A stretch of DNA of 64,000 bases from Bacillus litorisediminis. GTDB taxonomy: Bacteria; Bacillota; Bacilli; Bacillales; JC228. The translations under genes were made by a program, and so were the position numbers. Of the stretch, positions 17,908 through 26,696 are shown in pieces; positions within the stretch are counted from its first letter, which is position 1; each line of letters opens with the position of its first letter. Below the pieces are notes generated by a model. That model was not told the origin of the DNA and made no database searches. It saw only the letters and a program-made list of their open reading frames with translations. The stretch lies in the NCBI RefSeq assembly GCF_022808645.1, contig NZ_JAKZKT010000014.1, forward strand, positions 32,879 to 96,878. Reading direction: 5' to 3'.

Positions 17908-18867
17908 ATGGCTCAACTTATTAAGCTTTCTGACTATATTTCTCGATATGAGCAGGATGCATATAGTTATCCCTCCCGTTTTATTCGTTTGAAAAAAAAG
18001 CAGTGGGAACGTTTGTTGGACCGCTGGAAGAATGAGCAGCTGATGCCAAGTTTTTACGAAGCGGAAGCGATTTCTGAAAAGCGGAATACAGCTTCTTTCT
18101 TTTCAAAGATATCTTTGAAATTCAGCAGAAAAAAAACAAAGTTAGATGTCTTGAGATCAGAGGAACTCGAATGGAATCAAAATCATCATGATGAGGAATC
18201 GGCTTTGGATCCTTTTAAGAACTCATCCATCCAGCAAGCCCGTACGGAAGAAGAACTCAAACAGTATTTTTTAGATCATCTATTTCGGCTTCAAATAAAG
18301 TGGGCAAGCTCGACGTTAACAAGTCAATCGTTCCCGGATCATAAATATTCAACTGATGCCAATTTAAAATATTTGCTTCAGCGTTTTCCTGATCATTGTC
18401 TAGTCCTCTATCATCCTATTTTTCTTTTGAAAAAAGCACCATTTGAAAGTGAAACACTTATAATTACTCCAACTGCTATTTGGTGCATTTCCTTTTTGGA
18501 AGAGGAAGAAAATGCTGTTTTTGTGGGATCAAAAGAGCATTTTTGGGTGAAAAAAGGAGCCGAAAAGGAAAAGAAAATCCTCAATCCGTTAGTTGGACTG
18601 GACCGAACAGAGAAGGTGGTAAAAGAACTTCTGACAAAACAAGGAAGTTTGTTTCCAATCAAAAAAGCAGTTTTATGCCGGAATGGATACCTTGACTATC
18701 CATCGGCACCGTTCGGAGTTGATTTGATTGAAAAAAGAAACTACCCGGAATGGTTTGAAAAAATGAGAAGTGAAAGAGCCCCGATTAAATCTGAGCAGCT
18801 CAAGGCTGCAAAAGTATTGCTGGATACCGTCCAATCGATTTACTCAAATCGGGTCGAATGGAGTTAA
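17908..18867 (+). CDS. NERD-like domain protein of unknown function
   Basis: A 319-residue cytoplasmic protein. The central and C-terminal parts (YHPIFLLKKAPFESETLIITPTAIWCISFLE and NPLVGLDRTEKVVKELL) resemble the nuclease-related NERD domain; the N-terminal third is highly charged with no membrane segment. The B. subtilis counterpart by position would be YtlQ, which is uncharacterised. Only 23 bp separate it from thpR and its end is 2 bp before the ytlR start, so the three genes are probably co-transcribed. Catalytic residues cannot be assigned with confidence. Confidence 0.75.
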   Translation: MAQLIKLSDYISRYEQDAYSYPSRFIRLKKKQWERLLDRWKNEQLMPSFYEAEAISEKRNTASFFSKISLKFSRKKTKLDVLRSEELEWNQNHHDEESALDPFKNSSIQQARTEEELKQYFLDHLFRLQIKWASSTLTSQSFPDHKYSTDANLKYLLQRFPDHCLVLYHPIFLLKKAPFESETLIITPTAIWCISFLEEEENAVFVGSKEHFWVKKGAEKEKKILNPLVGLDRTEKVVKELLTKQGSLFPIKKAVLCRNGYLDYPSAPFGVDLIEKRNYPEWFEKMRSERAPIKSEQLKAAKVLLDTVQSIYSNRVEWS

Positions 18868-18869
18868 AT

Positions 18870-19811
18870 ATGGGGAATTCTTTTGTCTTTATCGTAAATC
18901 CAAACGCAAAAAGCGGCCAAAGCCAATATGTATGGAAACGAGTAGAATCCATTTTGCGGGAAAAAGGGATCGAATATGAAGTTTTTCAAACTGCTGCACC
19001 AGAACATGCTAGAAAACTAGTAAAAACAGTTTTTAAACGCTCGGACTTTAACGGGATTATTGTGGCAGTAGGCGGTGATGGTACGATTCATGAAGTTATA
19101 AATGGGATTGAATCCAATCATTTTCCTGTTACTTGTTTACCGGTTGGAAGCGGCAGTGATTTTGCAAGGGGTTTTCAGATTCCGCGAAAAGGTAAGAATT
19201 TTTATGATTGGCTAATCGATTCCAGATATTCACTAGATACTATTGATTTAGGAATCTTTCAAACTGAAACTAGTGAGGGAAAATTTGTTAATAATATTGG
19301 CTGCGGCTTTGATGCTGTTATTGCCGGCAGTGTGAATGCGTCTCCCATTAAAAAATGGCTTAATAAATGGAAAGTCGGAAAGCTGGTTTATGTTTTCTTT
19401 TTGATCAGACATTTATTTTCATTTAAGCCGACGAGCGCAGATATACTAGTGGATGGACAAAAAAATATCTTTGAAAACGTTTGGTTTCTCACTATTTCCA
19501 ATCACCCATATTTTGGCGGCGGCATGAAGATTTCACCATTTTCTCATCCCGGTGATGGTGTTTTTGAGATCACAGTCGTTCATAATCTTCCGCGCTGGAA
19601 ATTTTTATTTCTTTTTATTACGGTTTTTTGGGGCGGGCATACGAAATTAAAAGAAGTCACTTTGCTAAAGGGACAAGAATATGTTATTGAAACAAAGGAA
19701 CCTCAGCCAATCCATGCCGACGGGGAGATTGTAGGGGAAGGCTCTTTCCGCGTGCAAATTGAAAAAGCAGGTCTGAACATCGTAAAACCTTTGAAGGAGC
19801 CCTTGACTTAA
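18870..19811 (+). CDS. ytlR: Diacylglycerol kinase-like lipid kinase (YtlR)
   Basis: Member of the DAGK catalytic (DagK/YegS) family, which phosphorylates diacylglycerol or related lipids with ATP at the inner membrane face. In the 313 residues I see FIVNPNAKSG near the start, the nucleotide motif GGDGTIHEVINGI, PVGSGSDFARGF and the C-terminal HADGE motif. ATG 18870 is chosen because GGAG lies 6 bases upstream; ATG 18858 would overlap the previous gene. The true lipid substrate is not known for YtlR. Confidence 0.87.
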   Translation: MGNSFVFIVNPNAKSGQSQYVWKRVESILREKGIEYEVFQTAAPEHARKLVKTVFKRSDFNGIIVAVGGDGTIHEVINGIESNHFPVTCLPVGSGSDFARGFQIPRKGKNFYDWLIDSRYSLDTIDLGIFQTETSEGKFVNNIGCGFDAVIAGSVNASPIKKWLNKWKVGKLVYVFFLIRHLFSFKPTSADILVDGQKNIFENVWFLTISNHPYFGGGMKISPFSHPGDGVFEITVVHNLPRWKFLFLFITVFWGGHTKLKEVTLLKGQEYVIETKEPQPIHADGEIVGEGSFRVQIEKAGLNIVKPLKEPLT

Positions 19812-19893
19812 AAAAGGGAACGGTTATACAATCAAAAAGACTGTCTTTTTCGATACTGGATGGGTACATAGAAAAAGGCACATATTTTACACG

Positions 19894-20078
19894 TTTAAGA
19901 AAGATAAAATTTTAGCAAAGCAGTAAATACGACATAGTTAAGATTTTTAGGAATAAAGTAAGAAGGCCAGGATGGCGAGTTCGAGCGATGCATTAGGACG
20001 GAGCGCTTCGAGCGTGATAAGTTGAGGGTTTGCAAGTCGCCTGAGCCAAAAGGGTCGGCGCAAGCCAAGTTTTCTTTA
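19894..20078 (+). repeat. Dispersed repeat, family A, long copy
   Basis: Begins TTTAAGAAAGATAAAATTTT and ends GCAAGCCAAGTTTTCTTTA, matching the copy at 13462-13585. A middle block (about 19963-20030) carries GTTCGAGCG/CGCTTCGAGC inverted segments. It ends 53 bases before the ytmP start. No gene is seen in 19812-20131. Confidence 0.65.
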
Positions 20079-20131
20079 GCTGTTGAAATTAAAGGTCAGG
20101 CAACACCTTTGAATAACGTAGGTGAACAGAA

Positions 20132-20905
20132 GTGGAACATTTATTTGATCATAATTGGGAAATAGAGCCTGCCGGCGGAGCAACCGGAGAGGCCTTTTTT
20201 GCCCACAGCAAGGAGCAAAAGCTTTTCTTAAAACGAAATTCTTCACCATTTTTAGCGGTTTTATCTGCTGAAGGGATTGTTCCCAAGCTCGTATGGACAA
20301 AAAGGCTTGAAAATGGAGATGTGATAACTGCTCAGCATTGGATCCACGGCCGGGTTTTAGAAGCAGCCGATATGAAAAAAGAAGAAGTCGCTAAGCTTTT
20401 GCGCAAGATTCATCAGTCAAAAGCGCTATTAACGATGCTAAAAAGACTGGGAAAAACACCGCTTAATCCAGAGAAAATGCTGATGGAATTGATCTTAAGG
20501 CTAAGCCCAGACCTGCAAGCTTCCCCGGTCGTTCAGGAATCCTTAGCTTATTTAAAAGCGGAAGTAAAATATATTTCCCATTCCGAATATGTGGTGTGTC
20601 ACAGTGATGTAAATCATCACAATTGGATGCTGTCTGCAGAAAATGAACTATATCTGATAGATTGGGATGGAGCATTAATTGGAGATCCAGCCATCGACTT
20701 AGGCTCACTTCTTTATTGGTATATTCCAGAAGCAAAGTGGGGAGAGTGGCTTGAGCAATATGGAATCCCGTTAACAGATCATTTAAAACTTAGAATGAAA
20801 TGGTATGTAATTGCCCAAACCCTTCAAACCATTCAATGGTTAAAAAACAAGAAAAATTTAGATGAAGCAGATTACTGGCTTCGATATTTAAATGCTGTTT
20901 TGTAA
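20132..20905 (+). CDS. ytmP: Aminoglycoside-phosphotransferase-fold protein YtmP
   Basis: A 257-residue small-molecule kinase of the choline/aminoglycoside phosphotransferase fold. The catalytic loop HSDVNHHNW and the metal-binding motif IDWDGALIGDPAIDLG are intact, with the nucleotide-binding Lys likely in LFLKRNSSP. GTG 20132 follows AGGTGA. The substrate is unknown; the gene precedes ytzH and trmB as in B. subtilis. It is not expected to be a drug resistance gene, given its conserved position. Confidence 0.87.
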   Translation: MEHLFDHNWEIEPAGGATGEAFFAHSKEQKLFLKRNSSPFLAVLSAEGIVPKLVWTKRLENGDVITAQHWIHGRVLEAADMKKEEVAKLLRKIHQSKALLTMLKRLGKTPLNPEKMLMELILRLSPDLQASPVVQESLAYLKAEVKYISHSEYVVCHSDVNHHNWMLSAENELYLIDWDGALIGDPAIDLGSLLYWYIPEAKWGEWLEQYGIPLTDHLKLRMKWYVIAQTLQTIQWLKNKKNLDEADYWLRYLNAVL

Positions 20906-20928
20906 GTTTTATTCATTAACCGGTAATA

Positions 20929-21207
20929 TTAATATAAATCATTTATATCTTCTACCCACTGTGCCAGCTTAGGCTGATAAGTGGTAATGTGGCTTTCAAG
21001 ATTAGAAGACTGAATTCCTTCCTGGCTGTAACTATAAATATCTTGCAGCAGAGCCATTACATTGCCATCGAGGTTATGCTGAGCCATTAAAGATTTAACC
21101 AAGCGTTCTACCTGTTCACATTCTGTGACAGACCCGCAGCAATCTTCTGTGTGGTTTGACAATATATCTTTTAGCAAGTTGATTTGATCTAGTCTGTTTA
21201 GTGGCAT
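20929..21207 (-). CDS. ytzH: YtzH-like small protein
   Basis: A 92-residue acidic cytoplasmic protein (MPLNRLDQINLLKDILSNHTEDCCGSVTECEQVERLVKSL…, ending WVEDINDLY) matching YtzH of B. subtilis in sequence and in position between ytmP and trmB. No motif suggests a function. The two adjacent Cys and a third Cys (DCCGSVTEC) could bind metal, which is speculation. ATG at 21207-21205 with AGGAAGGAATG upstream. Confidence 0.82.
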   Translation of the reverse strand: MPLNRLDQINLLKDILSNHTEDCCGSVTECEQVERLVKSLMAQHNLDGNVMALLQDIYSYSQEGIQSSNLESHITTYQPKLAQWVEDINDLY

Positions 21208-21319
21208 ACTAAGGACATTCCTTCCTTTTAGGATTCACATATAGATTGTGAATTCTTTTTTATTTTATACTTCGGCATAAATTGACAGATGCTTATATAG
21301 AAATTAGAGGTGATCGTAT

Positions 21320-21973
21320 ATGAGAATGAGAAACAAGCCTTGGGCAAAGGAAAAAATGATGGAATATCCTCAATATGTGATTCAAAATCCAGAAAAGCAC
21401 CGGGGGAAATGGCAAGAGCTTTTTGCGCAGGAAGCTCCCTTGCATCTTGAGATAGGAACTGGTAAAGGCCGTTTTATTACGGAAATGGCAAAAGCCCATC
21501 CGAATATTAATTTTATTGGAATTGAGCTTTCAGACAGTGTTCTGGTTACCGCCTTGGACCGTGTAATCGAGGCTGAGCTTACAAATTTGAAGCTTTTAAA
21601 TGTAAATGCCAAAAATCTGCCTCAATATTTTGAAGAGGGGGAAGTTGACCGCATTTATTTAAACTTCTCTGATCCTTGGCCAAAAACGCGCCACGAAAAG
21701 AGGAGATTAACGTATAAAGATTTTCTCGCACTTTATGAAGCTATTTTAAAACCGAATGGAGAAATTCATTTCAAAACAGATAACCAAGGTCTTTTTGAGT
21801 ATTCATTAGTGAGCTTTTCCCACTACGGATTACTTTTAAATAATGTGAGCTTGGATCTTCATAATAGTGGCATGGAAGGCAATATTATGACGGAATACGA
21901 AGAAAAATTTTCGGGAAAAGGAAACAGGATTTACCGCTGTGAAGTTCAGTTTCCTAAAAAAGAGCGAGCGTGA
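21320..21973 (+). CDS. trmB: tRNA (guanine-N7-)-methyltransferase TrmB
   Basis: Adds the m7G46 mark to the tRNA variable loop using S-adenosylmethionine. The 217 residues show the SAM motif [21 protein letters not shown], the catalytic-region [16 protein letters not shown] and the C-terminal [19 protein letters not shown] 21320 follows AGAGGTGATCG. The hairpin terminator overlaps the last codons. Confidence 0.95.
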   Translation: MRMRNKPWAKEKMMEYPQYVIQNPEKHRGKWQELFAQEAPLHLEIGTGKGRFITEMAKAHPNINFIGIELSDSVLVTALDRVIEAELTNLKLLNVNAKNLPQYFEEGEVDRIYLNFSDPWPKTRHEKRRLTYKDFLALYEAILKPNGEIHFKTDNQGLFEYSLVSFSHYGLLLNNVSLDLHNSGMEGNIMTEYEEKFSGKGNRIYRCEVQFPKKERA

Positions 21974-21999
21974 CTCATTGGGGAGTCAGGCTCTTTTTT
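21956..21999 (+). terminator. Terminator of trmB
   Basis: AAAAAAGAGC (21956-21965) pairs with GCTCTTTTTT, with an inner TGACTC/GAGTCA stem; the hairpin contains the trmB stop codon. Confidence 0.9.
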
Positions 22000-22075
22000 G
22001 TTGTTTACTAGCAAATTACAAAATTCCTGATTTGTGGATAATTGTTCGATAAAATGTTCTTTTTGTTTTTAGGTA

Positions 22076-23021
22076 GAATAGGCATGTGATTCGGACACAG
22101 ATGGCTGGGAATTCCGCAAAGCTGTCCGAATAGGCCCGTGATTCGGACACGAATGGCTGGGAAATCCGTACAGCTGTCTGAATAGGCCTGTGATTCGGAC
22201 ACGATTAGCTGGAAATTCCGCAAAGCTGTCCGAATAGGCCCGTGATTCGGACACGAATGGCTGGGAAATCCGTACAGCTGTCCGAATAGGCCTGTGATTC
22301 GGACACGATTAGCTGGGAATTCCGCAAAGCTGTCCGAATAGGCCCGTGATTCGGACACAGATGGCTTTGAATTCCGTACAGCTGTCAGAATAAGCCCGTG
22401 ATTCGGACACGAATGGCTGGAAATTCCGCAAAGCTGTCCGAATAGGCCTGTGATTCGGACACGATTAGCTGGGAAATCCGCAAAGCTGTCAGAATAAGCC
22501 TGTGATTCGGACACGAATGGCTGGAAATTCCGCAAAGCTGTCAGAATAGGCCTGTGATTCGGACACGATTAGCTGGGAATTCCGCAAAGCTGTCAGAATA
22601 GGCCCGTGATTTGGACACGAATGGCTGGAAATTCCGCAAAGCTGTCCGAATAGGCCTGTGATTCGGACACGATTAGCTGGGAAATCCGCAAAGCTGTCAG
22701 AATAAGCCTGTGATTCGGACACGAATGACTGGAAATTCCGCAAAGCTGTCCGAATAGGTCCGTGATTCTGACACAGATGGCTGGAAATTCCGCAAAGCTG
22801 TCAGAATAGGCCCGTGATTTGGACACCAATGGCTGGGAATCCCGTACAGCTGTCAGAATAAGCCTGTGATTCGGACACAAATGGCTGGACATTCCGCAAA
22901 GCTGTCCGAATAGGCCTGTGATTCGGACACGATTAGCTGGGAAATCCGCAAAGCTGTCAGAATAAGCCCGTGATTCGGACACGATTAGCTGGGAATTCCG
23001 TACAGCTGTCAGAATAATTTT
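22076..23021. repeat. Array of eighteen 52-bp hairpin-forming tandem repeats
   Basis: GTGATTCGGACAC recurs at exactly 52-base steps from 22086 to 22970 (18 units), with a degenerate half unit ahead. At each junction GTCCGAAT (or GTCAGAAT) and ATTCGGAC face each other around a 9-base loop (AGGCCYGTG), so each unit can form a hairpin. Units alternate between GAATGGCT and GATTAGCT versions, giving a 104-bp higher-order repeat over most of the array. There are no unique spacers. The period is not a multiple of three, and the long minus-strand frames are artefacts. A 12-bp direct repeat, TGTTTTTAGGTA, lies on each side (22064-22075, 23036-23047). The region between trmB and ytnP holds nothing else. 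Confidence 0.93.
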
Positions 23022-23171
23022 AAGTAAATGTCTAATGTTTTTAGGTAATTTATGATTGGTTCTTTGAGTTCAGAACGTTGTCCTATACACTAGTCACTCC
23101 GTTTTTTAAAAATTTTAAAAATAATAGGTTAAATGGTAAAATGATGAAAAGGGAAGGAAAGGAGAATACAC

Positions 23172-24023
23172 ATGGAGAATCTGCAATTCGGTTCGTATAC
23201 ATTAACATGGTTAAATGGCGGAGTAACTCATATGGATGGCGGAGCTATGTTTGGCGTTGTTCCAAAACCATTATGGTCAAAAAAATATACAGTTAATGAA
23301 AAAAACCAAATCGAACTTCGGACCGATCCAATTCTGGTTCAGGACGGGAAACAAAATATTTTAATTGAAGCGGGAATTGGCAATGGAAGGCTTTCTGAAA
23401 AACAAATGCGAAATTACGGGGTTACAGAGGAGTCTGCGATTGATCAATCATTAGCGGAATTAGGTCTTACGAAGGCAGATATTGATACAGTGATCATGAC
23501 GCATATGCACTTTGACCATGCAACGGGTCTGACAGATTTGAACGATGGAAAACTCGTTTCAGCTTTTCCGAATGCAATTATTTATACATCACAAGTGGAA
23601 TGGGATGAAATGAGAAATCCAAACATTCGCTCTCGCAACACATATTGGAAGGAAAATTGGGAGACGATTGAGAAGCAAGTCGTTACATTTAACGGCGAGT
23701 TAGAGGTAGCTCCAGGAATCAGGATGATTCATACTGGAGGTCATAGTGATGGGCATTCCATTGTTCTTTTTGAACAGGGAGACGACATTATGCTCCACAT
23801 GGCAGACTTAATGCCGACACATGCACATGATAATGTACTCTGGGTCCTAGCCTACGATGATTACCCGATGACTTCGATTAAGGAAAAGCAAAAATATATT
23901 ACATACGGAAAAGAAAAGCAGGCATGGTTTATTTTTTATCATGATGCGGATTTTCGGGCAATCCGTTTTAATACAAGCGGCGAAATTATTGAAAGTATTA
24001 AGAGAGAAAAAGGGAAAAAATAA
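23172..24023 (+). CDS. ytnP: Metallo-beta-lactamase-fold lactonase YtnP
   Basis: A 283-residue metallo-beta-lactamase-fold hydrolase. The zinc motif is [10 protein letters not shown] (H-x-H-x-D-H), with further ligands in [16 protein letters not shown] and FYHDADF. B. subtilis YtnP is a quorum-quenching lactonase acting on N-acyl homoserine lactones and interfering with Streptomyces signalling; the close match ([24 protein letters not shown]) makes that role plausible here. ATG 23172 follows AAAGGAG. No signal peptide, so cytoplasmic. It begins about 150 bp after the repeat array. Confidence 0.88.
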   Translation: MENLQFGSYTLTWLNGGVTHMDGGAMFGVVPKPLWSKKYTVNEKNQIELRTDPILVQDGKQNILIEAGIGNGRLSEKQMRNYGVTEESAIDQSLAELGLTKADIDTVIMTHMHFDHATGLTDLNDGKLVSAFPNAIIYTSQVEWDEMRNPNIRSRNTYWKENWETIEKQVVTFNGELEVAPGIRMIHTGGHSDGHSIVLFEQGDDIMLHMADLMPTHAHDNVLWVLAYDDYPMTSIKEKQKYITYGKEKQAWFIFYHDADFRAIRFNTSGEIIESIKREKGKK

Positions 24024-24036
24024 AACATAAAAGAAA

Positions 24037-24062
24037 ATACCACTGTTTTATACAGTGGTTTC
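24037..24062. terminator. Hairpin between ytnP and the convergent PepSY-like gene
   Basis: CCACTG (24040-24045) pairs with CAGTGG (24053-24058); short, with TTTC on one side and ATTTTC on the other. Confidence 0.6.
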
Positions 24063-24373
24063 TATAATACATAGGTTTCTAAGACAAGCCCTGTTTTAGC
24101 ATCGGCGATAAATTCCCATTGTTCCGTGTGGGTAGCTAAATTGCGAGTAATTCCCCCTTTATAAACTGTATAAGTAAAGGGGCCTTTTGCATAGCTTTGG
24201 GTTTTCATTTCAATCCACGAGCCGCTAATTGGCCCATTCTTTTTAAACTGGCTTTTTACTTTATGTAAAACATTTTCTGGCTGTTTGAACGTAGAAGCAG
24301 CGAGCGGCTTTTGCAGTAGAGCTGCGGCTGCAACTCCCGTAATTAAGCCGAAAAAGAAAGATTTTGCATTCAT
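24062..24373 (-). CDS. Small secreted or membrane-anchored PepSY-like protein
   Basis: A 103-residue protein with one N-terminal hydrophobic segment (SFFFGLITGVAAAALL) then a domain ending EQWEFIADAKTGLVLETYVL, which has the look of a single PepSY-type fold (family 'predicted small secreted protein'). The second ATG (24373-24371) is preferred: AGGAGG lies 8 bases upstream, while the ATG at 24382 is only 3 bases from it. PepSY domains often inhibit peptidases, but its partner is not identifiable. It is divergent from ytoP, a peptidase gene. Confidence 0.72.
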   Translation of the reverse strand: MNAKSFFFGLITGVAAAALLQKPLAASTFKQPENVLHKVKSQFKKNGPISGSWIEMKTQSYAKGPFTYTVYKGGITRNLATHTEQWEFIADAKTGLVLETYVL

Positions 24374-24528
24374 GCCATGCACCTCCTTTTATAGTATACC
24401 TTACTTTAATTGACACTACTAATACCTAACATATTCCTAGCAACATGTAAAAATTTTCAGTACAATATACGGGTACATATTTTCTGAGAATGTTTTTAAT
24501 TTATGATTAAAAGTGGGAGGGATAATTT

Positions 24529-25602
24529 GTGAATCAGGAAACATTGCAATTATTTAAAACGTTAACTGAGCTCCCAGGTGCACCGGGTAATGAGCATGCT
24601 GTCAGAGCTTTTATGAAAGAGCAATTAAGCCTTTATGCTGATGAAGTTGTACAAGATCGGCTGGGAGGAGTTTTTGGGGTTAAAAGAGGAAATACATCAG
24701 GACCCACTGTAATGGTAGCCGGACATATGGATGAAGTTGGATTTATGGTGACGAGCATTACGAAAAATGGAATGATTCGCTTTCAGCCGCTGGGAGGCTG
24801 GTGGAGTCAGGTGCTGCTTGCCCAACGGGTGCAAGTCATTACAAATGATGGTCCTGTATATGGTGTAATTGCTTCAATCCCTCCACATCTTCTTAGTGAT
24901 GAGCAGAGGAAAAAACCGATGGATATTAAAAATATGCTGATTGATGTCGGCGCTGATTCCAAAGAGGATGCTGAACAAATTGGAATAAAACCGGGTCAGC
25001 AGATAGTACCAGTTTGCGACTTTACTCCATTAGCCAACCCCAAAAAAATTATGGCAAAGGCTTGGGATAACCGCTATGGCTGCGGCCTGTCAATCGAATT
25101 ATTAAAAGAACTTAAGGGTGAAACAATTCCTAATATTTTATATTCCGGGGCGACTGTCCAAGAAGAAGTAGGACTAAGAGGGGCGCAAACGGCTGCGAAT
25201 ATGATTAAGCCGGATATATTCTTTGCACTTGACGCAAGTCCGGCCAACGATGCCTCTGGTGATGAGAACGAATTTGGTCAGCTCGGCAAAGGGACCTTAT
25301 TGCGTATTTATGACCGCTCCATGGTTACACATCGGGGGATGAGGGAGTTTGTCTTAGATATGGCTGAGACTCATTCGATTCCTTATCAATATTTTATTTC
25401 GCAAGGCGGAACTGATGCGGGAAGAGTGCATACGTCGAATGAAGGAGTACCGAGTGCTGTGATTGGAATATGTTCACGATATATTCATACACATGCGGCC
25501 ATTGTCCATGTGGATGATTATGCAGCGGCTAAAGAATTATTGGTTAAATTAGTAAAGGCATGTGATCAAACAACGGTTGAAAGTATCCGAAATCAAAGCT
25601 GA
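24529..25602 (+). CDS. ytoP: M42-family aminopeptidase YtoP
   Basis: Cytoplasmic dinuclear metal aminopeptidase, usually annotated as glutamyl aminopeptidase. The 357-residue protein has the M42 ligands: His in AGHMDEVGF, the bridging Asp in AWDNRYGC, the catalytic and metal Glu pair in QEEVGLRGA, Asp in [11 protein letters not shown] and the late His in [16 protein letters not shown] 24529 follows GGGAGGGAT. It is 72 bp from the DUF84 gene, likely one unit ending at the terminator at 26264. Confidence 0.9.
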   Translation: MNQETLQLFKTLTELPGAPGNEHAVRAFMKEQLSLYADEVVQDRLGGVFGVKRGNTSGPTVMVAGHMDEVGFMVTSITKNGMIRFQPLGGWWSQVLLAQRVQVITNDGPVYGVIASIPPHLLSDEQRKKPMDIKNMLIDVGADSKEDAEQIGIKPGQQIVPVCDFTPLANPKKIMAKAWDNRYGCGLSIELLKELKGETIPNILYSGATVQEEVGLRGAQTAANMIKPDIFFALDASPANDASGDENEFGQLGKGTLLRIYDRSMVTHRGMREFVLDMAETHSIPYQYFISQGGTDAGRVHTSNEGVPSAVIGICSRYIHTHAAIVHVDDYAAAKELLVKLVKACDQTTVESIRNQS

Positions 25603-25674
25603 TAGTAGAAGGGCGGGATAAGATTCCCGTCTTTTCCGTTTTAACAAAATGAACATTGCAAAAGGAGATTCGCG

Positions 25675-26193
25675 ATGAAAGTGGCAGTCGGTTCTAGTAA
25701 TCCTGCAAAGATAGGAGCTGTACAAAAAGTATTGGAGCAGTTTCAAGCTGACGTCATAGGTGTCGATGTTCCTTCTGGTGTGTCCGATCAGCCTTTTTCC
25801 GATCAGGAAACCTTGCAAGGTGCTATAGAAAGAGCCAAAAATGCAAAGAATGAGACAAAAGCAGATATCGGCATTGGCCTAGAAGGGGGAGTTTACGAAC
25901 AGGGCGATCAGCTCTATGTCTGTAATTGGGGGGCTTTATGCTGGGATGGCGGTATCCTGACGGCAGGCGGTGCGAGAATTCCTCTGCCTGATGCGATTGC
26001 TGTAAAGCTTCGTGAAGGGCAAGAACTCGGCCCGGTTATGGATGAATATACGCAAGAAAAAGGAATTCGCTATTCAAAAGGGGCTGTTGGTGTCTTTACA
26101 TCAGCATGGGTAACCCGGGAGGAAATGTTTGAACAAGTTGTGAAACTGTTAGTTGGCCAATATATATTTTTGAAAAAACAAGAAAATCATTAG
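25675..26193 (+). CDS. DUF84-family (YjjX-like) NTPase
   Basis: A 172-residue member of the DUF84/NTPase-1 family, related to E. coli YjjX, which hydrolyses inosine and xanthosine triphosphates and cleans the nucleotide pool. The N-terminal VGSSNPAKIGAVQKVL, the GIGLEGGV acidic motif and the SKGAVGVFTSAWVTREEMF end are typical. ATG 25675 has AAAAGGAGATT ahead. Activity in Gram-positive members is inferred from the E. coli enzyme. Confidence 0.82.
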   Translation: MKVAVGSSNPAKIGAVQKVLEQFQADVIGVDVPSGVSDQPFSDQETLQGAIERAKNAKNETKADIGIGLEGGVYEQGDQLYVCNWGALCWDGGILTAGGARIPLPDAIAVKLREGQELGPVMDEYTQEKGIRYSKGAVGVFTSAWVTREEMFEQVVKLLVGQYIFLKKQENH

Positions 26194-26263
26194 CTGAAAT
26201 CTGACAAATTTAGAGCAATATATCAATAGGCACTTATTCTCAAAAACAAAAATAAACCAAAAG

Positions 26264-26293
26264 GACTATGGATTGTTCCATGGTCTTTTTTTT
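26264..26293 (+). terminator. Terminator of ytoP-DUF84
   Basis: GACTATGGA (26264-26272) pairs with TCCATGGTC (26277-26285), one G-T pair, then eight Ts. Confidence 0.9.
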
Positions 26294-26509
26294 ATTTGAT
26301 ATCGTTTTTTTTTTAACGAAAGACCCAACAATTAAAAATCCGCAGGTCCCGATTATATCCGGCTTAATTGACAACTTGGTCCGTAAATAGGAGGAATAAT
26401 CGCCAAAATCTTTATTTCGATTGACTGAACTTAGCGAAAACCCTTTACAAAAAATAAATAAAAAAAGACAAAAAATTTTAAAAGGCGAAGAAGCTTGATT
26501 TAAAAACAT

Positions 26510-26523
26510 TGTAAGCGCTTCCT
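26510..26523 (+). promoter_or_regulatory. cre-like CcpA operator
   Basis: TGTAAGCGCTTCCT fits the cre consensus (TG-N-AA-N-CG-N-W-N-N-C) with a full TGTAAGCGCTT core. Its centre is about 88 bases upstream of the expected start point, a position where CcpA activates rather than blocks. In B. subtilis CcpA activates ilv-leu from an upstream cre. Confidence 0.62.
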
Positions 26524-26569
26524 ATTTTCCTGATAAATCTAAATAGTCAAAAAACTGCAAAAAAGGGTG

Positions 26570-26598
26570 TTGACCTATCAAAAAAACGAGCGTAATAT
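26570..26598 (+). promoter_or_regulatory. Sigma-A promoter of ilvE-ilvD
   Basis: TTGACC (26570-26575), a 17-base spacer and TAATAT (26593-26598): a near-consensus promoter, about 100 bases before the ilvE ATG. Confidence 0.8.
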
Positions 26599-26696
26599 AT
26601 TGCCAAACAGAACAATCACTTTACAGTGTTAAAGGTTCATAAAGCCGATTTGTATAAGCTGATTAGATGAAAAATATATCGAAGGGAGCGATTGAC

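Larger units (their letters stand above)
26294..26696 (+). promoter_or_regulatory. Upstream control region of the ilv-leu cluster
   Basis: A 400-bp region with no gene. It carries the cre-like site and the sigma-A promoter listed separately, and an untranslated leader of about 90 bases before ilvE. I see no T-box or other riboswitch signature in it and no convincing CodY box. Confidence 0.7.

Noticed and set aside
20132..20905. YtmP as an aminoglycoside resistance kinase
   Set aside because: Only the fold is shared; gene position and sequence match the conserved housekeeping YtmP.
22008..22982. Minus-strand reading frames of up to 175 residues with repeated SESRAYSDSFAEFPANRVRI peptide
   Set aside because: They are frames through the 52-bp tandem array. 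The period is not a multiple of three, all frames give similar repeats, there are no ribosome binding sites, and the hairpin pattern explains the conservation.
22076..23021. CRISPR array
   Set aside because: The whole 52-bp unit is conserved, there are no unique spacers, and no cas genes are in the window.
26525..26540. CodY box ahead of ilvE (TATTTTCCTGATAAAT)
   Set aside because: Only the first half fits AATTTTCWGAAAATT; too many mismatches in the second half.
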